A DNA stretch of 18,756 nucleotides from QYQD01 sp040754095 (GCA_040754095.1 JBFMFO010000036.1:1-18756); one strand, 5' to 3'; positions 6,113-13,877 are shown, numbered from the stretch's first letter. Program-made: numbers and translations. Notes: generated by a model from the letters alone, not told the origin.

Positions 6113-6898
6113 CTAATTTAATCTATCAAGCCGGCTCAAAATACGGGGGCCATCTTCAGTAATAGCCACACAATGCTCAAAATGAGCAGACAAACTCCCA
6201 TCTTTGGTCACTGCCGTCCACCCATCGCTCAAAATAGTCACTTCATAACTGCCCGCATTAATCATCGGTTCAATCGCCAGAACCATTCCCGCCTGAAGCC
6301 TTATCCCCTGCCCGGGCTGGCCATAATTAGGCACTTCCGGCGGCTCATGGAGAGCGGTTCCGATGCCATGCCCAACAAATTGCCTGACCACCGATAACCC
6401 TCTGCTTTCCGCATGTTTCTGAATAGCATGGGAAATGTCATACAGCCGGTTTGTGACCTTGGCTTCCTGTATCCCCAGGTAAAGGGCCTCTTCCGTGGTC
6501 CTGATCAGCAACTCAGCCTCGGGTGAGACCTTACCCACTGGAACAGTTATAGCCGCGTCACCGTAATAACCATCGTAAACCGCGCCAAAGTCTAAGCTTA
6601 CGATATCTCCTTCTTTAAGTATGCGTGTCGCAGCGGGTAGCCCGTGAACTACTTCATTATTTACCGAGACGCAGAGGCTGAAGGGATAACCTCTATATCC
6701 CAGGAAGGCAGGCTCTGCTTTCCTGGCACACACCATCTGCCTGGCCGACTCATCTAATTCTATGGTAGCGATTCCAGGTCTTATCTTCTCCCGCAAGGCC
6801 TCCAGGACTTCGGCAACGATAGCGTTGCTTATCCTCATTTTTTCATTTTCCCATGGAGACTTTAAGATTATCTTTTGTCGGGATTTCCTTGATATCAA
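6113..6898 (-). CDS. map: Methionine aminopeptidase, type I
   Basis: Removes the N-terminal Met from new proteins in the cytosol. The 261-residue product keeps the catalytic and metal residues: H85 (EVVHGLP), D103 and D114 (SLDFGAVYDGYYGDAA), H177 (GHGIG), E210 (AIEPM) and E241 (FEHCVAI). All are shifted by +6 from the E. coli enzyme, which fits a slightly longer N-terminus. The start is taken as TTG 6896-6898, one base after the adk stop, because no ATG or GTG precedes the conserved KSPWENEKM block. The ribosome site is weak, so coupling to adk is likely. Confidence 0.96.
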   Translation of the reverse strand: MISRKSRQKIILKSPWENEKMRISNAIVAEVLEALREKIRPGIATIELDESARQMVCARKAEPAFLGYRGYPFSLCVSVNNEVVHGLPAATRILKEGDIVSLDFGAVYDGYYGDAAITVPVGKVSPEAELLIRTTEEALYLGIQEAKVTNRLYDISHAIQKHAESRGLSVVRQFVGHGIGTALHEPPEVPNYGQPGQGIRLQAGMVLAIEPMINAGSYEVTILSDGWTAVTKDGSLSAHFEHCVAITEDGPRILSRLDRLN

Positions 6899-6899
6899 T

Positions 6900-7544
6900 T
6901 CAACTGCCCAATATGCTCACTATCTTATTAAAGATATCGTCGATACTGCCTATCCCTGGGATAGATTTTAATATGCCCTTTTTCTGGTAATAATTAATAA
7001 GGGGCTTTGTCTGGGCGTCATAGACCTCCAGCCTGGACATTACCGTGCTCTCGGTATCATCGTCCCGCTGATAGAGTTCTCCCCCGCACTTATCACACAC
7101 GTCTTTGTTAAGCGAAGGTTTAAAAATAGCGTGATACATAGCGCCGCACTTGCGACAGGTGCGTCGCCCGGTCAGTCTCTTTACAAGTTCCTTGTTATCT
7201 ACCTCTATACTAACAACGTGGTCAATCATGGAACCCATCCCGGCCAGAGCCTTGTCCAGGGCCTCGGCCTGCGCCACTGTACGGGGAAAACCATCCAGGA
7301 TATATCCTTTTCTACAATCATCCCGTTTTAATCTTTCTTCTACCAATCCAATAACAATCTCATCAGGCACCAGTTGGCCTTTGTCCATATACTCTTTGGC
7401 CTTCATACCCAGTGGTGTCTTGTCTTTCAATGCCGCACGAAACATATCGCCGGTAGATATCTGCGGAACAGCATATTTCTCAATCAGCATTTTGGCCTGC
7501 GTTCCTTTGCCGGCCCCCGGTGGTCCCAAAAATATAATATTCAT
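6900..7544 (-). CDS. adk: Adenylate kinase, zinc-type LID
   Basis: Catalyses ATP + AMP = 2 ADP. The 214-residue protein has the P-loop GPPGAGKGT (7-15), the AMP-site TGDMFR (31-36) and DGFPRT (84-89). Its long LID domain carries four cysteines C130-x2-C133 and C150-x2-C153, the structural zinc form found in many Gram-positive and deltaproteobacterial enzymes but absent from E. coli. It follows secY and precedes map, as in many bacterial spc clusters. ATG at 7542-7544 behind GAGAGG. Confidence 0.97.
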   Translation of the reverse strand: MNIIFLGPPGAGKGTQAKMLIEKYAVPQISTGDMFRAALKDKTPLGMKAKEYMDKGQLVPDEIVIGLVEERLKRDDCRKGYILDGFPRTVAQAEALDKALAGMGSMIDHVVSIEVDNKELVKRLTGRRTCRKCGAMYHAIFKPSLNKDVCDKCGGELYQRDDDTESTVMSRLEVYDAQTKPLINYYQKKGILKSIPGIGSIDDIFNKIVSILGS

Positions 7545-7598
7545 GGCCTCTCTCTTATCAGCAACGTTATATAATTTATTTATCGGCTGCTTAATTTC

Positions 7599-8906
7599 CT
7601 ACCTGCGCCCTTTAATTCGTCCCGATTTCAAAAATCCTTCGTAATGTCTGGCTACCATATGCGACTCCATCTGGGCGATGGTGTCCATAGCTACGCCTAC
7701 CACAATCAGTAAGGCCGTCCCCCCGAAATAAAACGGCACATTAAACTGGGCTATAAGTATAGAGGGAAGGACACAGACAGTCGACACATAAAGGGCCCCG
7801 ACAAGAGTTACCCTGGAAAGTACGCGGTCGATAAATTCAGACGTCTTCTTTCCCGGGCGGATACCAGGTATATATCCTCCGTACTTTTTCATATTCTCGG
7901 CCACATCAACCGGGTTAAAGACAACAGCCGTGTAAAAATAGCAAAAGAAAATAATAAAGCCGACATAGAGAATCTCATGGGAAATACTCCCTGGCGACAG
8001 AAGCTGAGACACTTTTTGTACCCAGGGGATATTGATAAAATTAGCTATAGTAGCCGGAAACATAATTATGGATGAGGCAAAAATAGGTGGAATAACGCCC
8101 GCCGTATTTATTTTTAACGGCAAATGCGTGCTCTGACCGCCGTACATCTTCCGTCCTACTACCCGCTTTGCATATTGCACCGGGATCCTGCGCTGGCCCC
8201 GCTCCATAAATATGATAACTCCCACTACTGCTACCATCAAAGCGATTAAGAATAGTACGGATACAGCGCCGAGAGCGCCGGTTCCCATAAGCCGAAAGGT
8301 ATTGATAATTGCCGAAGGCAGCCTGGCTACAATACCGGCAAATATGATCAGAGATATGCCGTTACCGATACCTCTCTCTGTAATCTTCTCCCCCAACCAC
8401 ATAATGAAGGCCGTACCGGAGGTCAGCGTAATAACCGCCATTAACCGGAATCCCCATCCCGGAGAAATCACCACGGCCTCACCGGACGGCCCGGTCATAC
8501 TTTCCAGACCTATGCTGATCCCAAGTCCTTGTATAATGCTTAAGACTACCGTCCCGTAGCGCGTATATTGAGTTATCTTTTTCCGGCCGGCCTCTCCCTC
8601 TTTGGAAAGCCTTTCCAGATGCGGAATAACCACTGTTAATAATTGTAAGATAATCGAAGCGCTGATATAGGGCATAATACCCAGGGCAAAGATTGAAAAC
8701 TTTTCCAGCGCTCCACCGGAGAACATGTCAAACAGGCCAAAGAGCGTCCCCTGCTTTGCCGCAAAAAAGGCAGCCAGGGCCTCGGTATTAATACCCGGAG
8801 TCGGTATCTGTGCCCCAATCCGGAAAACGGCCAGCATCATCAGCGTAAAAAATATACGCTTCCTGAGTTCTGCGATTCCCGCTATATTTTGAAAACCGCC
8901 CAGCAC
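7599..8906 (-). CDS. secY: Protein translocase subunit SecY
   Basis: This is the channel-forming subunit of the SecYEG translocase in the inner membrane. The 435-residue product has ten predicted hydrophobic segments, beginning with IFFTLMMLAVFRIG. It also has the family signatures TPGINTEAL (plug region), MPYISASIILQLL and NGISLIIFAGI. The cytosolic C5 loop near SRVTLVGALY and the C-terminal GFLKSGRIKGRR are normal. Start is GTG 8904-8906, right after the rplO TAA and consistent with the usual start MLxxxQNI..IxELRKRI. Its place between rplO and adk is canonical. Confidence 0.97.
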   Translation of the reverse strand: MLGGFQNIAGIAELRKRIFFTLMMLAVFRIGAQIPTPGINTEALAAFFAAKQGTLFGLFDMFSGGALEKFSIFALGIMPYISASIILQLLTVVIPHLERLSKEGEAGRKKITQYTRYGTVVLSIIQGLGISIGLESMTGPSGEAVVISPGWGFRLMAVITLTSGTAFIMWLGEKITERGIGNGISLIIFAGIVARLPSAIINTFRLMGTGALGAVSVLFLIALMVAVVGVIIFMERGQRRIPVQYAKRVVGRKMYGGQSTHLPLKINTAGVIPPIFASSIIMFPATIANFINIPWVQKVSQLLSPGSISHEILYVGFIIFFCYFYTAVVFNPVDVAENMKKYGGYIPGIRPGKKTSEFIDRVLSRVTLVGALYVSTVCVLPSILIAQFNVPFYFGGTALLIVVGVAMDTIAQMESHMVARHYEGFLKSGRIKGRR

Positions 8907-9353
8907 TTAACCTATAACCTCAATCGCTCCACCTGCCGATTCAATCTTCTGACGGGCGACCTCGCTGATCCTATGGGCGCGAACAGTAAAAGCCCTTTGC
9001 ACCTCGCCCATGCCCAATACCTTTACCAGTGCATCCCGATTTTTTATCAGCCCGGCCTTTCTCATCTCTTCCAGGCCGATTACGCTGATATCCCCGCACC
9101 TGGCCAGATCACGAAGGTTAACGATAATATACTCTTTTCGGAAAATATTCCTAAACCCGCGTTTGGGCAAGCGCCGCTGAAGAGGCATCTGCCCGCCTTC
9201 AAATCCGGGAGAGACACCTCCCCCCGATCTCGCCTTCTGTCCCTTTGCGCCCCGACAGGCCGTCTTCCCGTGGCCGGAACCCTCTCCACGTCCGACACGT
9301 TTTCTTTTTCTCTTCGAGCCGGAGGAGGGCTTAAGCTCATGTAAAGTCGTCAT
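8907..9353 (-). CDS. rplO: Large ribosomal subunit protein uL15
   Basis: L15 is a 50S assembly protein with an extended basic N-terminal arm. The Gly/Arg-rich stretch KRKRKRVGRGEGSGHGKTA, followed by GQKARSGGGVSPGFEGGQMP, is diagnostic; the globular domain ends with the usual KIESAGGAIEVI. Two ATGs are adjacent (9354-9356 and 9351-9353). The second has the better distance to the AGGAG that lies inside the end of rpmD, giving 148 residues; using the first adds one Met. Translation is coupled to rpmD. Confidence 0.96.
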   Translation of the reverse strand: MTTLHELKPSSGSKRKRKRVGRGEGSGHGKTACRGAKGQKARSGGGVSPGFEGGQMPLQRRLPKRGFRNIFRKEYIIVNLRDLARCGDISVIGLEEMRKAGLIKNRDALVKVLGMGEVQRAFTVRAHRISEVARQKIESAGGAIEVIG

Positions 9354-9356
9354 CAT

Positions 9357-9536
9357 CTACTCCTGTACTTCAACTAAATGGATAACCTTACGGATCATTC
9401 CTCGAATCTCCGGTGTGTCCTTGCGCACCACCGTCTTGCCGGTTCTGGTCAGACCAAGCCCGTGTAGCACCAAACGCTGAGACCCGGGCCTCCCGATAAC
9501 GCTCTTCTTTAAGGTTATTTTAATAGCCTTGTCCAT
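9357..9536 (-). CDS. rpmD: Large ribosomal subunit protein uL30
   Basis: The small 59-residue 50S protein reads MDKAIKITLKKSVIGR, then GLGLTRTGKTVVRKDTPEIR and IRKVIHLVEV, the standard short bacterial L30. ATG 9534-9536 follows AGGAAGGG closely; a GTG five codons upstream lies inside that site and is unlikely. It sits between rpsE and rplO as expected. Confidence 0.96.
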   Translation of the reverse strand: MDKAIKITLKKSVIGRPGSQRLVLHGLGLTRTGKTVVRKDTPEIRGMIRKVIHLVEVQE

Positions 9537-9572
9537 CTTCCCTTCCTGCACAAAAATTATCTAGGCTGTAGT

Positions 9573-10070
9573 CTATTCAATCGCCTTGCCCCGGCGTTGA
9601 GCTACGCTTTCAGGATTACGCAATAAGCTCAACCCGTTTAAGGTAGCCTTAACCACATTATGCGGGTTATTCGATCCCAAACACTTCGTCAGTATATTTT
9701 GTATACCGGCGACCTCGACTACCGCTCTTACCGCGCCGCCGGCAATGACCCCGGTCCCCTCTGACGCCGGCATCAACACGACACGGCCTGCGCCATATTC
9801 CCCGGTAACCTCATGGGGGATGGTCTTGTTTACCACCGGCACCAATATCATATTTTTCTTGGCCTTCTCAACGGCCTTGCTTATAGCCACCGGCACTTCC
9901 TTAGCCTTACCGAGACCGTAGCCGACCCTGCCCTGTCCATCGCCAACCACAACAATGGCCGCAAAGCCAAACCGCCGCCCGCCCTTGACCACTTTGGCGA
10001 CACGGTTTATATGGACCACCTTGTCTACCAATTTAAGCTGAGATTCCAATCCCGATTCTTTGTCTAACAA
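9573..10070 (-). CDS. rpsE: Small ribosomal subunit protein uS5
   Basis: S5 lines the mRNA entry tunnel and affects decoding accuracy. The 165-residue product shows the N-terminal double-stranded-RNA-binding domain (DKVVHINRVAKVVKGGRRFG, then GRVGYGLGKAKEVP) and the C-terminal fold with MPASEGTGVIAGGAVRAV and LGSNNPHNVVKAT. The likely start is TTG 10068-10070 after GGGGAGGGG; no ATG or GTG is available in this frame before the conserved region. Gap to rplR is 15 bases. Confidence 0.97.
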   Translation of the reverse strand: MLDKESGLESQLKLVDKVVHINRVAKVVKGGRRFGFAAIVVVGDGQGRVGYGLGKAKEVPVAISKAVEKAKKNMILVPVVNKTIPHEVTGEYGAGRVVLMPASEGTGVIAGGAVRAVVEVAGIQNILTKCLGSNNPHNVVKATLNGLSLLRNPESVAQRRGKAIE

Positions 10071-10085
10071 CGATGCCCCTCCCCT

Positions 10086-10457
10086 TTAAAAATCCAGCCC
10101 GCCTTCTCTGGCTCCATTCGACAGGGCCTTAACTCTGCCATGATAAAGAAATCCGCAACGGTCAAACACTACCTTTTTGATACCCTTGGCTAAGGCCTTG
10201 GCCGCAATCAACTTCCCTACTTCCACGGCCGCACTCACTTTTCCTTCAAGTTTATCCCTTTTTTCGCGGATCTCCTTGCTGAGCGTGGAAGCACATACCA
10301 GTGATATACCCATCTCATCATTTATAATCTGGGCATATATATGCTTAGCGGTGCGGAACACGGTCAACCGTGGTCTTTCACTGGTACCGGCAATCTTCGC
10401 ACGTATCCTCTTTTTCCTCTTTAATCTCATCTCTTGTTTCAAGTTGCATACTGCCAT
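10086..10457 (-). CDS. rplR: Large ribosomal subunit protein uL18
   Basis: L18 binds 5S rRNA with L5 and forms the central protuberance. The 123-residue protein has the basic N-terminus LKRKKRIRAKIAGTSERPRL, then TVFRTAKHIYAQIINDE and the C-terminal FDRCGFLYHGRVKALSNGAR. Length is normal. ATG follows GGAAGGTG. It stands between rplF and rpsE. Confidence 0.97.
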   Translation of the reverse strand: MAVCNLKQEMRLKRKKRIRAKIAGTSERPRLTVFRTAKHIYAQIINDEMGISLVCASTLSKEIREKRDKLEGKVSAAVEVGKLIAAKALAKGIKKVVFDRCGFLYHGRVKALSNGAREGGLDF

Positions 10458-10503
10458 AGGAACACCTTCCGGGGTGAACTTAATTCGTCTCGCTCACAAT
10501 TAA

Positions 10504-11049
10504 TTATTTCTTGCCGGTCTTCCCGGCTTTTTTGCGGATAACCTCATCCACATAACGGATGCCTTTGCCTTTGTAAGGCTCCGGCGGCCTTAGCCGCCTG
10601 ATACGGTCGCAAATCAAACCCAGAAGTTCTTTATCTATGCCTTCCAGGGTTAATCTGGTCTGTTTCTCAACCTTGGCCGATATATTCTCGGGCAAGGCAA
10701 AATTAACCGGATGAGAATAACCCAGATTAAATACGAGTTGATTTCCCTGCAACTCTACCCGGTATCCCACCCCTATGAGGTCCATAGCCTTACTAAATCC
10801 GGCGCTTACGCCCGTGACCATATTAGCCACCAGAGCACGGGTCAAGCCGCCTAAGGCATTTGTGGCCGGGGAGTCATCTCTTTTCTTTATTAAAATCTGC
10901 CCGTCTTCAACCGCTATATTTACAACCGGATTAATAGACCTGCTTAGACTGCCCCTGCGGCCGCGCACCGTAATTATGTCATCCGCCAGTTCTACATGGA
11001 CATCTTTGGGTATAGGAATTGGCTTCTTGCCAATCCGCGACATCGACAT
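10504..11049 (-). CDS. rplF: Large ribosomal subunit protein uL6
   Basis: L6 lies near the GTPase-associated centre and the sarcin-ricin loop. The 181-residue product has the two L6 domains: the start SRIGKKPIPIPKDVHVEL and the C-terminal RRLRPPEPYKGKGIRY signature. ATG 11047-11049 has GGAGG six bases upstream; a second ATG two codons later is less well spaced. Unusually, rplF is separated from rpsH by 367 bases holding a palindromic element. A TATAAT hexamer (plus 11080-11085) lies upstream without a clear -35, so an internal promoter is possible but unproven. Confidence 0.97.
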   Translation of the reverse strand: MSMSRIGKKPIPIPKDVHVELADDIITVRGRRGSLSRSINPVVNIAVEDGQILIKKRDDSPATNALGGLTRALVANMVTGVSAGFSKAMDLIGVGYRVELQGNQLVFNLGYSHPVNFALPENISAKVEKQTRLTLEGIDKELLGLICDRIRRLRPPEPYKGKGIRYVDEVIRKKAGKTGKK

Positions 11050-11174
11050 CTCTAACCTCCACTCATATTGTTACGTCTCATTATAAAAATTCTCTATAAC
11101 TACTCAGCCGCCGCTCTACGCTGATCATCACTGATATTTCTTCTTTTATTATCATATACAAATCTTTTGAACAT

Positions 11175-11254
11175 GCATAGCGAGCGCATTCCCCGCTGCT
11201 TGCCATCCAGGTCCGACCCTGGCGGGCGGCGGGGTTAGCGAGCGAATACTATGC
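11175..11254 (+). repeat. GC-rich hairpin with outer GCATAG/CTATGC stem
   Basis: Arms CCCCGCTGCTTGCC (11191-11204) and GGCGGGCGGCGGGG (11221-11234) pair along all 14 positions in plus-strand RNA, counting three G-U pairs. On the minus strand those three become A-C mismatches. The hairpin is flanked by a TAGCGAGCG direct repeat (11178-11186 and 11236-11244) and an outer inverted GCATAG/CTATGC (11175-11180 and 11249-11254). The strand bias suggests that the structure arose in, or is oriented for, the strand opposite to the operon. Confidence 0.55.
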
Positions 11255-11277
11255 TTTTTACCTTACATACGGAGATT

Positions 11278-11297
11278 CCCCACAGCTTACTGCGGGG
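11278..11297 (-). repeat. Second hairpin of the rpsH-rplF insertion
   Basis: CCCCACAG-CTTA-CTGCGGGG forms an 8-bp stem with a 4-base loop. In minus-strand RNA the one mismatch becomes a G-U pair, so it would fold in the operon mRNA. No T-run follows, so it is not a classic terminator. GGGGAGCTTC on its flank recalls dispersed palindromes of environmental proteobacterial genomes (recollection, not a search). Confidence 0.5.
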
Positions 11298-11416
11298 AGC
11301 TTCAATTCTGGTTTTCTGCCTTAAAACTTCTAAGAATAATATCTGTGATTTCTTTGTATTTAAACCTAGCTGCGTTCATCTGTGTAAATCTGTGGCTGAA
11401 TAGTTACAACTTTCTT

Positions 11417-11815
11417 TTACCATACCTGGCACAACAGCTCTCCGCCAACGGCATTTTTACGGGCTTCCTCGCCAGTCATAATCCCCTTGGATGTGGAAAG
11501 AATAGCAATACCCAGGCCGTGCATTACCTTGGGGATATCTTCCTGCCGGACATAAACCCGCCGGCTGGCCTTGCTTATCCTCGTTAGCGAATTAAAAATA
11601 CTCTTGTTCTTCTCATCATATTTCAGATAGATACGCAGTATGGTATGTCCCTTATCCTTAACGATCTTGTAATTTTTTATAAAGCCTTCTTCTTTTAACA
11701 CCCGGGCCACATTAGCCTTCATATTAGAAAACGGGATGTCAACCTTTTCAAATCGCGCTTTTCCCCCGTTTCTTATCCGGGTAAGCAGGTCACTCAAGGA
11801 ATCAGTCATGCACAT
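11417..11815 (-). CDS. rpsH: Small ribosomal subunit protein uS8
   Basis: S8 binds the 16S central domain and in E. coli also represses the spc operon. The 132-residue protein begins MCMTDSLSDLLTRIRNGGKA and ends with the conserved GLGIAILSTSKGIMT, GEEARKNAVGGELLCQVW. The first ATG (11813-11815) has AGAGGTG eight bases upstream and mirrors the E. coli N-terminus with its Met at position 3. The reading frame ends normally 8 bases before the inserted palindromic element. Confidence 0.97.
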   Translation of the reverse strand: MCMTDSLSDLLTRIRNGGKARFEKVDIPFSNMKANVARVLKEEGFIKNYKIVKDKGHTILRIYLKYDEKNKSIFNSLTRISKASRRVYVRQEDIPKVMHGLGIAILSTSKGIMTGEEARKNAVGGELLCQVW

Positions 11816-11854
11816 ATTAATGACACCTCTTATTTTTATCCGGCGGCCAAAGTC

Positions 11855-12040
11855 TTACCAGCTAGACTTAATTACCCCGGGTATTTCACCCTTTCCAGCC
11901 ATATTGCGGAAGCATATACGGCAGATACCAAACCGCCTTATAAAAGCCCTCGGTCGTCCACAGAGCGGACAGCGATTGTAGCTCCGCGCACTAAACTTCT
12001 GAGGGCTTTTTGCCTTTTCAATCAAAGACTTTTTGGCCAA
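11855..12040 (-). CDS. rpsZ: Small ribosomal subunit protein uS14, zinc-binding short form
   Basis: S14 helps to assemble the 30S head. The 61-residue product is the short C+ form with C24-x2-C27 (CPLC) and C40-x2-C43 (CRIC), followed by FRNMAGKGEIPGVIKSSW. E. coli has a longer version without cysteines. The likely start is TTG 12038-12040 behind AAGGAGG, matching the conserved MAKKSLIEK. Between rplE and rpsH, as usual. Confidence 0.97.
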   Translation of the reverse strand: MAKKSLIEKAKSPQKFSARSYNRCPLCGRPRAFIRRFGICRICFRNMAGKGEIPGVIKSSW

Positions 12041-12055
12041 GATATTCCTCCTTAT

Positions 12056-12595
12056 CTAGCTTCTGAATGGCATACCCAGCAGTTTCAATAAATATCTGCC
12101 CTCGGCATCAGTCCGGGCTGAAGTAACAATGGTAACATTAAGACCTCTTATTTTTTCAATCTTATTATAGTCGATCTCCGGAAATATAATCTGCTCCTTG
12201 ATGCCTAAGGTATAATTCCCTCTACCGTCAAAAGACCTTTCAGATACCCCCCTGAAGTCCCGCACCCGGGGCAGGGCCACATGCACCAGCTTTGCGAGAA
12301 AATCATACATGCGGTCTCCGCGTAACGTCACCATGCAACCGATAGACATTCCCTCGCGCAGCTTAAAAGAAGCTATTGACTTCCGGGCCTTGGTTATCAC
12401 CGGTCGTTGTCCGGCGATTAGAGTTAACTCTTCTGTCGCCGATTCCAGAGCCTTTGCATTTTGAATAGCCTCCCCCAGGCCCATGTTAAGCATAATCTTA
12501 ACCAGTTTAGGAAGCTGCATAGTATTTTTGTAACCAAACTCCTTCATCAGGAGAGGCACACATTCCTTATGATAAAACTCCTTCATCGAAGCCAT
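12056..12595 (-). CDS. rplE: Large ribosomal subunit protein uL5
   Basis: L5 binds 5S rRNA and contacts the P-site tRNA in the central protuberance. The 179-residue product contains LPKLVKIMLNMGLGEA, GQRPVITKARKSIASFKLRE, RDFRGVSERSFDGRGNYTLG and LNVTIVTSARTDAEGRYLLK, all standard for the family. ATG 12593-12595 follows GGAGG by 8 bases. Confidence 0.97.
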   Translation of the reverse strand: MASMKEFYHKECVPLLMKEFGYKNTMQLPKLVKIMLNMGLGEAIQNAKALESATEELTLIAGQRPVITKARKSIASFKLREGMSIGCMVTLRGDRMYDFLAKLVHVALPRVRDFRGVSERSFDGRGNYTLGIKEQIIFPEIDYNKIEKIRGLNVTIVTSARTDAEGRYLLKLLGMPFRS

Positions 12596-12622
12596 GACAA
12601 AGCCTCCAGCATCATACCGCTT

Positions 12623-12961
12623 TTATCCTTTATTATTTTCAATAGGTTCACCGCATTTACGGCAGATACGCACCTTTTTCCCGTCTTCAAGGGTTTTAAA
12701 GCCAACCCGTACGGGGTCTGTACATTTTGGACAAACCAACATCAGGTTCGATATGTGTACCGGGGCCTCTTTCTCTATAATGCCGCCCTCTTTTGAAAGC
12801 GGCCCGGGGCGCGTATGTCTCTTCGCTATATTAACCTTCTCTACCAGTGCCCGATATTTCTTGGGGATAATCCTCAATACCTTGCCTATCTTACCCTTAT
12901 CCTTGCCGACCATGACCATTACCCGGTCATCCTTCTTTATATAAGTCTTTAGGCTATCCAT
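12623..12961 (-). CDS. rplX: Large ribosomal subunit protein uL24
   Basis: L24 initiates 50S assembly by binding the 5' end of 23S rRNA. The 112-residue protein has an N-terminal KOW motif (DRVMVMVGKDKGKIGKVLRI) and VEKVNIAKRHTRP. The C-terminal part carries a zinc ribbon with C77-x2-C80 and C100-x2-C103 and the linker VGFKTLEDGKKVRIC. Its ATG is two bases after rplN, and its GGAGGT ribosome site lies inside the end of rplN, so the two are coupled. Confidence 0.97.
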   Translation of the reverse strand: MDSLKTYIKKDDRVMVMVGKDKGKIGKVLRIIPKKYRALVEKVNIAKRHTRPGPLSKEGGIIEKEAPVHISNLMLVCPKCTDPVRVGFKTLEDGKKVRICRKCGEPIENNKG

Positions 12962-12963
12962 CC

Positions 12964-13332
12964 CTAAAGTACCTCCGGAGCCAAAGAAATAATCTTCATG
13001 AATTTTTTTGCCCGTAGTTCCCGGGCCACCGGCCCAAAGATACGCGTGCCGACAGGCTCCCCCTGGGCATTAATAAGCACTGCCGAATTATCATCAAAGC
13101 GGATATAACTTCCATCCGGACGTCCTAATTCTTTAGTCGTCCGTACGACTACGGCCCGCATCACATCCCCCTTTTTTACCTTAGAATTGGGCAGGGCCTC
13201 TTTAACAGAAACAATGATTAGGTCACCCACACGGGCATATCGTCGTCGTGTGCCGCCCAACACCCGGATGCAACCCACAAGTTTTGCTCCTGAGTTGTCA
13301 GCCACATTCAATCTGGTTTCTGTCTGTATCAT
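12964..13332 (-). CDS. rplN: Large ribosomal subunit protein uL14
   Basis: L14 lies on the 50S interface and contacts the 30S subunit and the silencing factor RsfS. The 122-residue product is highly conserved: MIQTETRLNVADNSGAKLVG, GDVMRAVVVRT, GSYIRFDDNSAVLIN and GTRIFGPVARELR. Length is exact. A 69-base gap separates it from rpsQ. Confidence 0.98.
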   Translation of the reverse strand: MIQTETRLNVADNSGAKLVGCIRVLGGTRRRYARVGDLIIVSVKEALPNSKVKKGDVMRAVVVRTTKELGRPDGSYIRFDDNSAVLINAQGEPVGTRIFGPVARELRAKKFMKIISLAPEVL

Positions 13333-13401
13333 TGCCTTATTCCCCTTATTGTCCTCAAGTGGGCTATTAAACGTTAGTCCGGGAGATATAGCTGATTAGC
13401 T

Positions 13402-13659
13402 TTAAACTGCCCGCTCAATAACCTGCCTTACCCCCCACCTTTTATCACGGCTCAACGGACGACATTCCTCAATCATTACCTTATCGCCCACTTTACAGGC
13501 ATTAGCTTCATCGTGAGCCTTATACCTGGCCCGTCTGCGGACATATTTTTTATAGACAGGATGTTTAACCAGCCGTTCTACCTGCACAACTATCGTCTTG
13601 TCCATTTTATCGCTGACTACGATACCGATTTGTGTTTTACGATGTCCAGCTTCTTTCAT
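13402..13659 (-). CDS. rpsQ: Small ribosomal subunit protein uS17
   Basis: S17 is an OB-fold protein binding the 16S 5' domain. The 85-residue product has the signature GIVVSDKMDKTIVVQVERLV, then HPVYKKYVRRRARYKAHDE and IEECRPLSRDKRW. ATG at 13657-13659. It lies between rpmC and rplN. Confidence 0.97.
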   Translation of the reverse strand: MKEAGHRKTQIGIVVSDKMDKTIVVQVERLVKHPVYKKYVRRRARYKAHDEANACKVGDKVMIEECRPLSRDKRWGVRQVIERAV

Positions 13660-13694
13660 TCCTTGTCACCTTCAAAACCAAAAGCTAAAACTTT

Positions 13695-13877
13695 TTATTT
13701 TTCACAGATAACCGTCTTGACCCGGGCAATATCACGCTTTAATAAACGAAACCTGGCCGTATTTTCCAATTGCTGAGTCGAATGCTGAAACCTAATCCTG
13801 AACAACTCTTCCCTGAGGTCCTTAATCTTCGTCCGTAGTTCATCCGGACTTAAGGCACGGAGGTCCTTTGCTTTCAT
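13695..13877 (-). CDS. rpmC: Large ribosomal subunit protein uL29
   Basis: L29 sits at the exit tunnel and is part of the docking site for SRP and trigger factor. The 60-residue, all-helical protein shows MKAKDLRALSPDELRTKIKD, EELFRIRFQHSTQQLENTAR and KRDIARVKTVI. Its ATG overlaps the rplP stop as ATGA, a mark of translational coupling. Confidence 0.97.
   Translation of the reverse strand: MKAKDLRALSPDELRTKIKDLREELFRIRFQHSTQQLENTARFRLLKRDIARVKTVICEK

Larger units (their letters stand above)
11095..11408. mobile_element. MITE- or REP-like palindromic element inserted in the spc operon
   Basis: The interval between rpsH and rplF carries imperfect inverted repeats at its ends. Arms 11095-11133 and 11370-11408 match at 27 of 39 positions, best in the outer 15 bases (TATAACTACTCAGCC against TGTAACTATTCAGCC, 13 of 15). 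Inside are two GC-rich hairpins. I found no supported coding frame, so it would be non-autonomous. The right arm also holds ATCTGTG at 11378-11384 and 11388-11394, with a third copy at 11341-11347. No clear target-site duplication is visible. An intergenic repeat cluster rather than a single transposed unit is the alternative. Confidence 0.55.

Noticed and set aside
7150..7644. 164-residue plus-strand open frame opposite adk
   Set aside because: It is antisense to a fully conserved adenylate kinase and resembles no family.
11080..11085. TATAAT upstream of rplF as an internal promoter
   Set aside because: Perfect -10 hexamer, but no -35 at 16-18 bases and a strongly AT-rich surround. Kept only as a possibility in the rplF entry.
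11278..11297. Hairpin as a terminator inside the spc operon
   Set aside because: No U-run follows on either strand, and the downstream genes are essential and have no proven promoter of their own.
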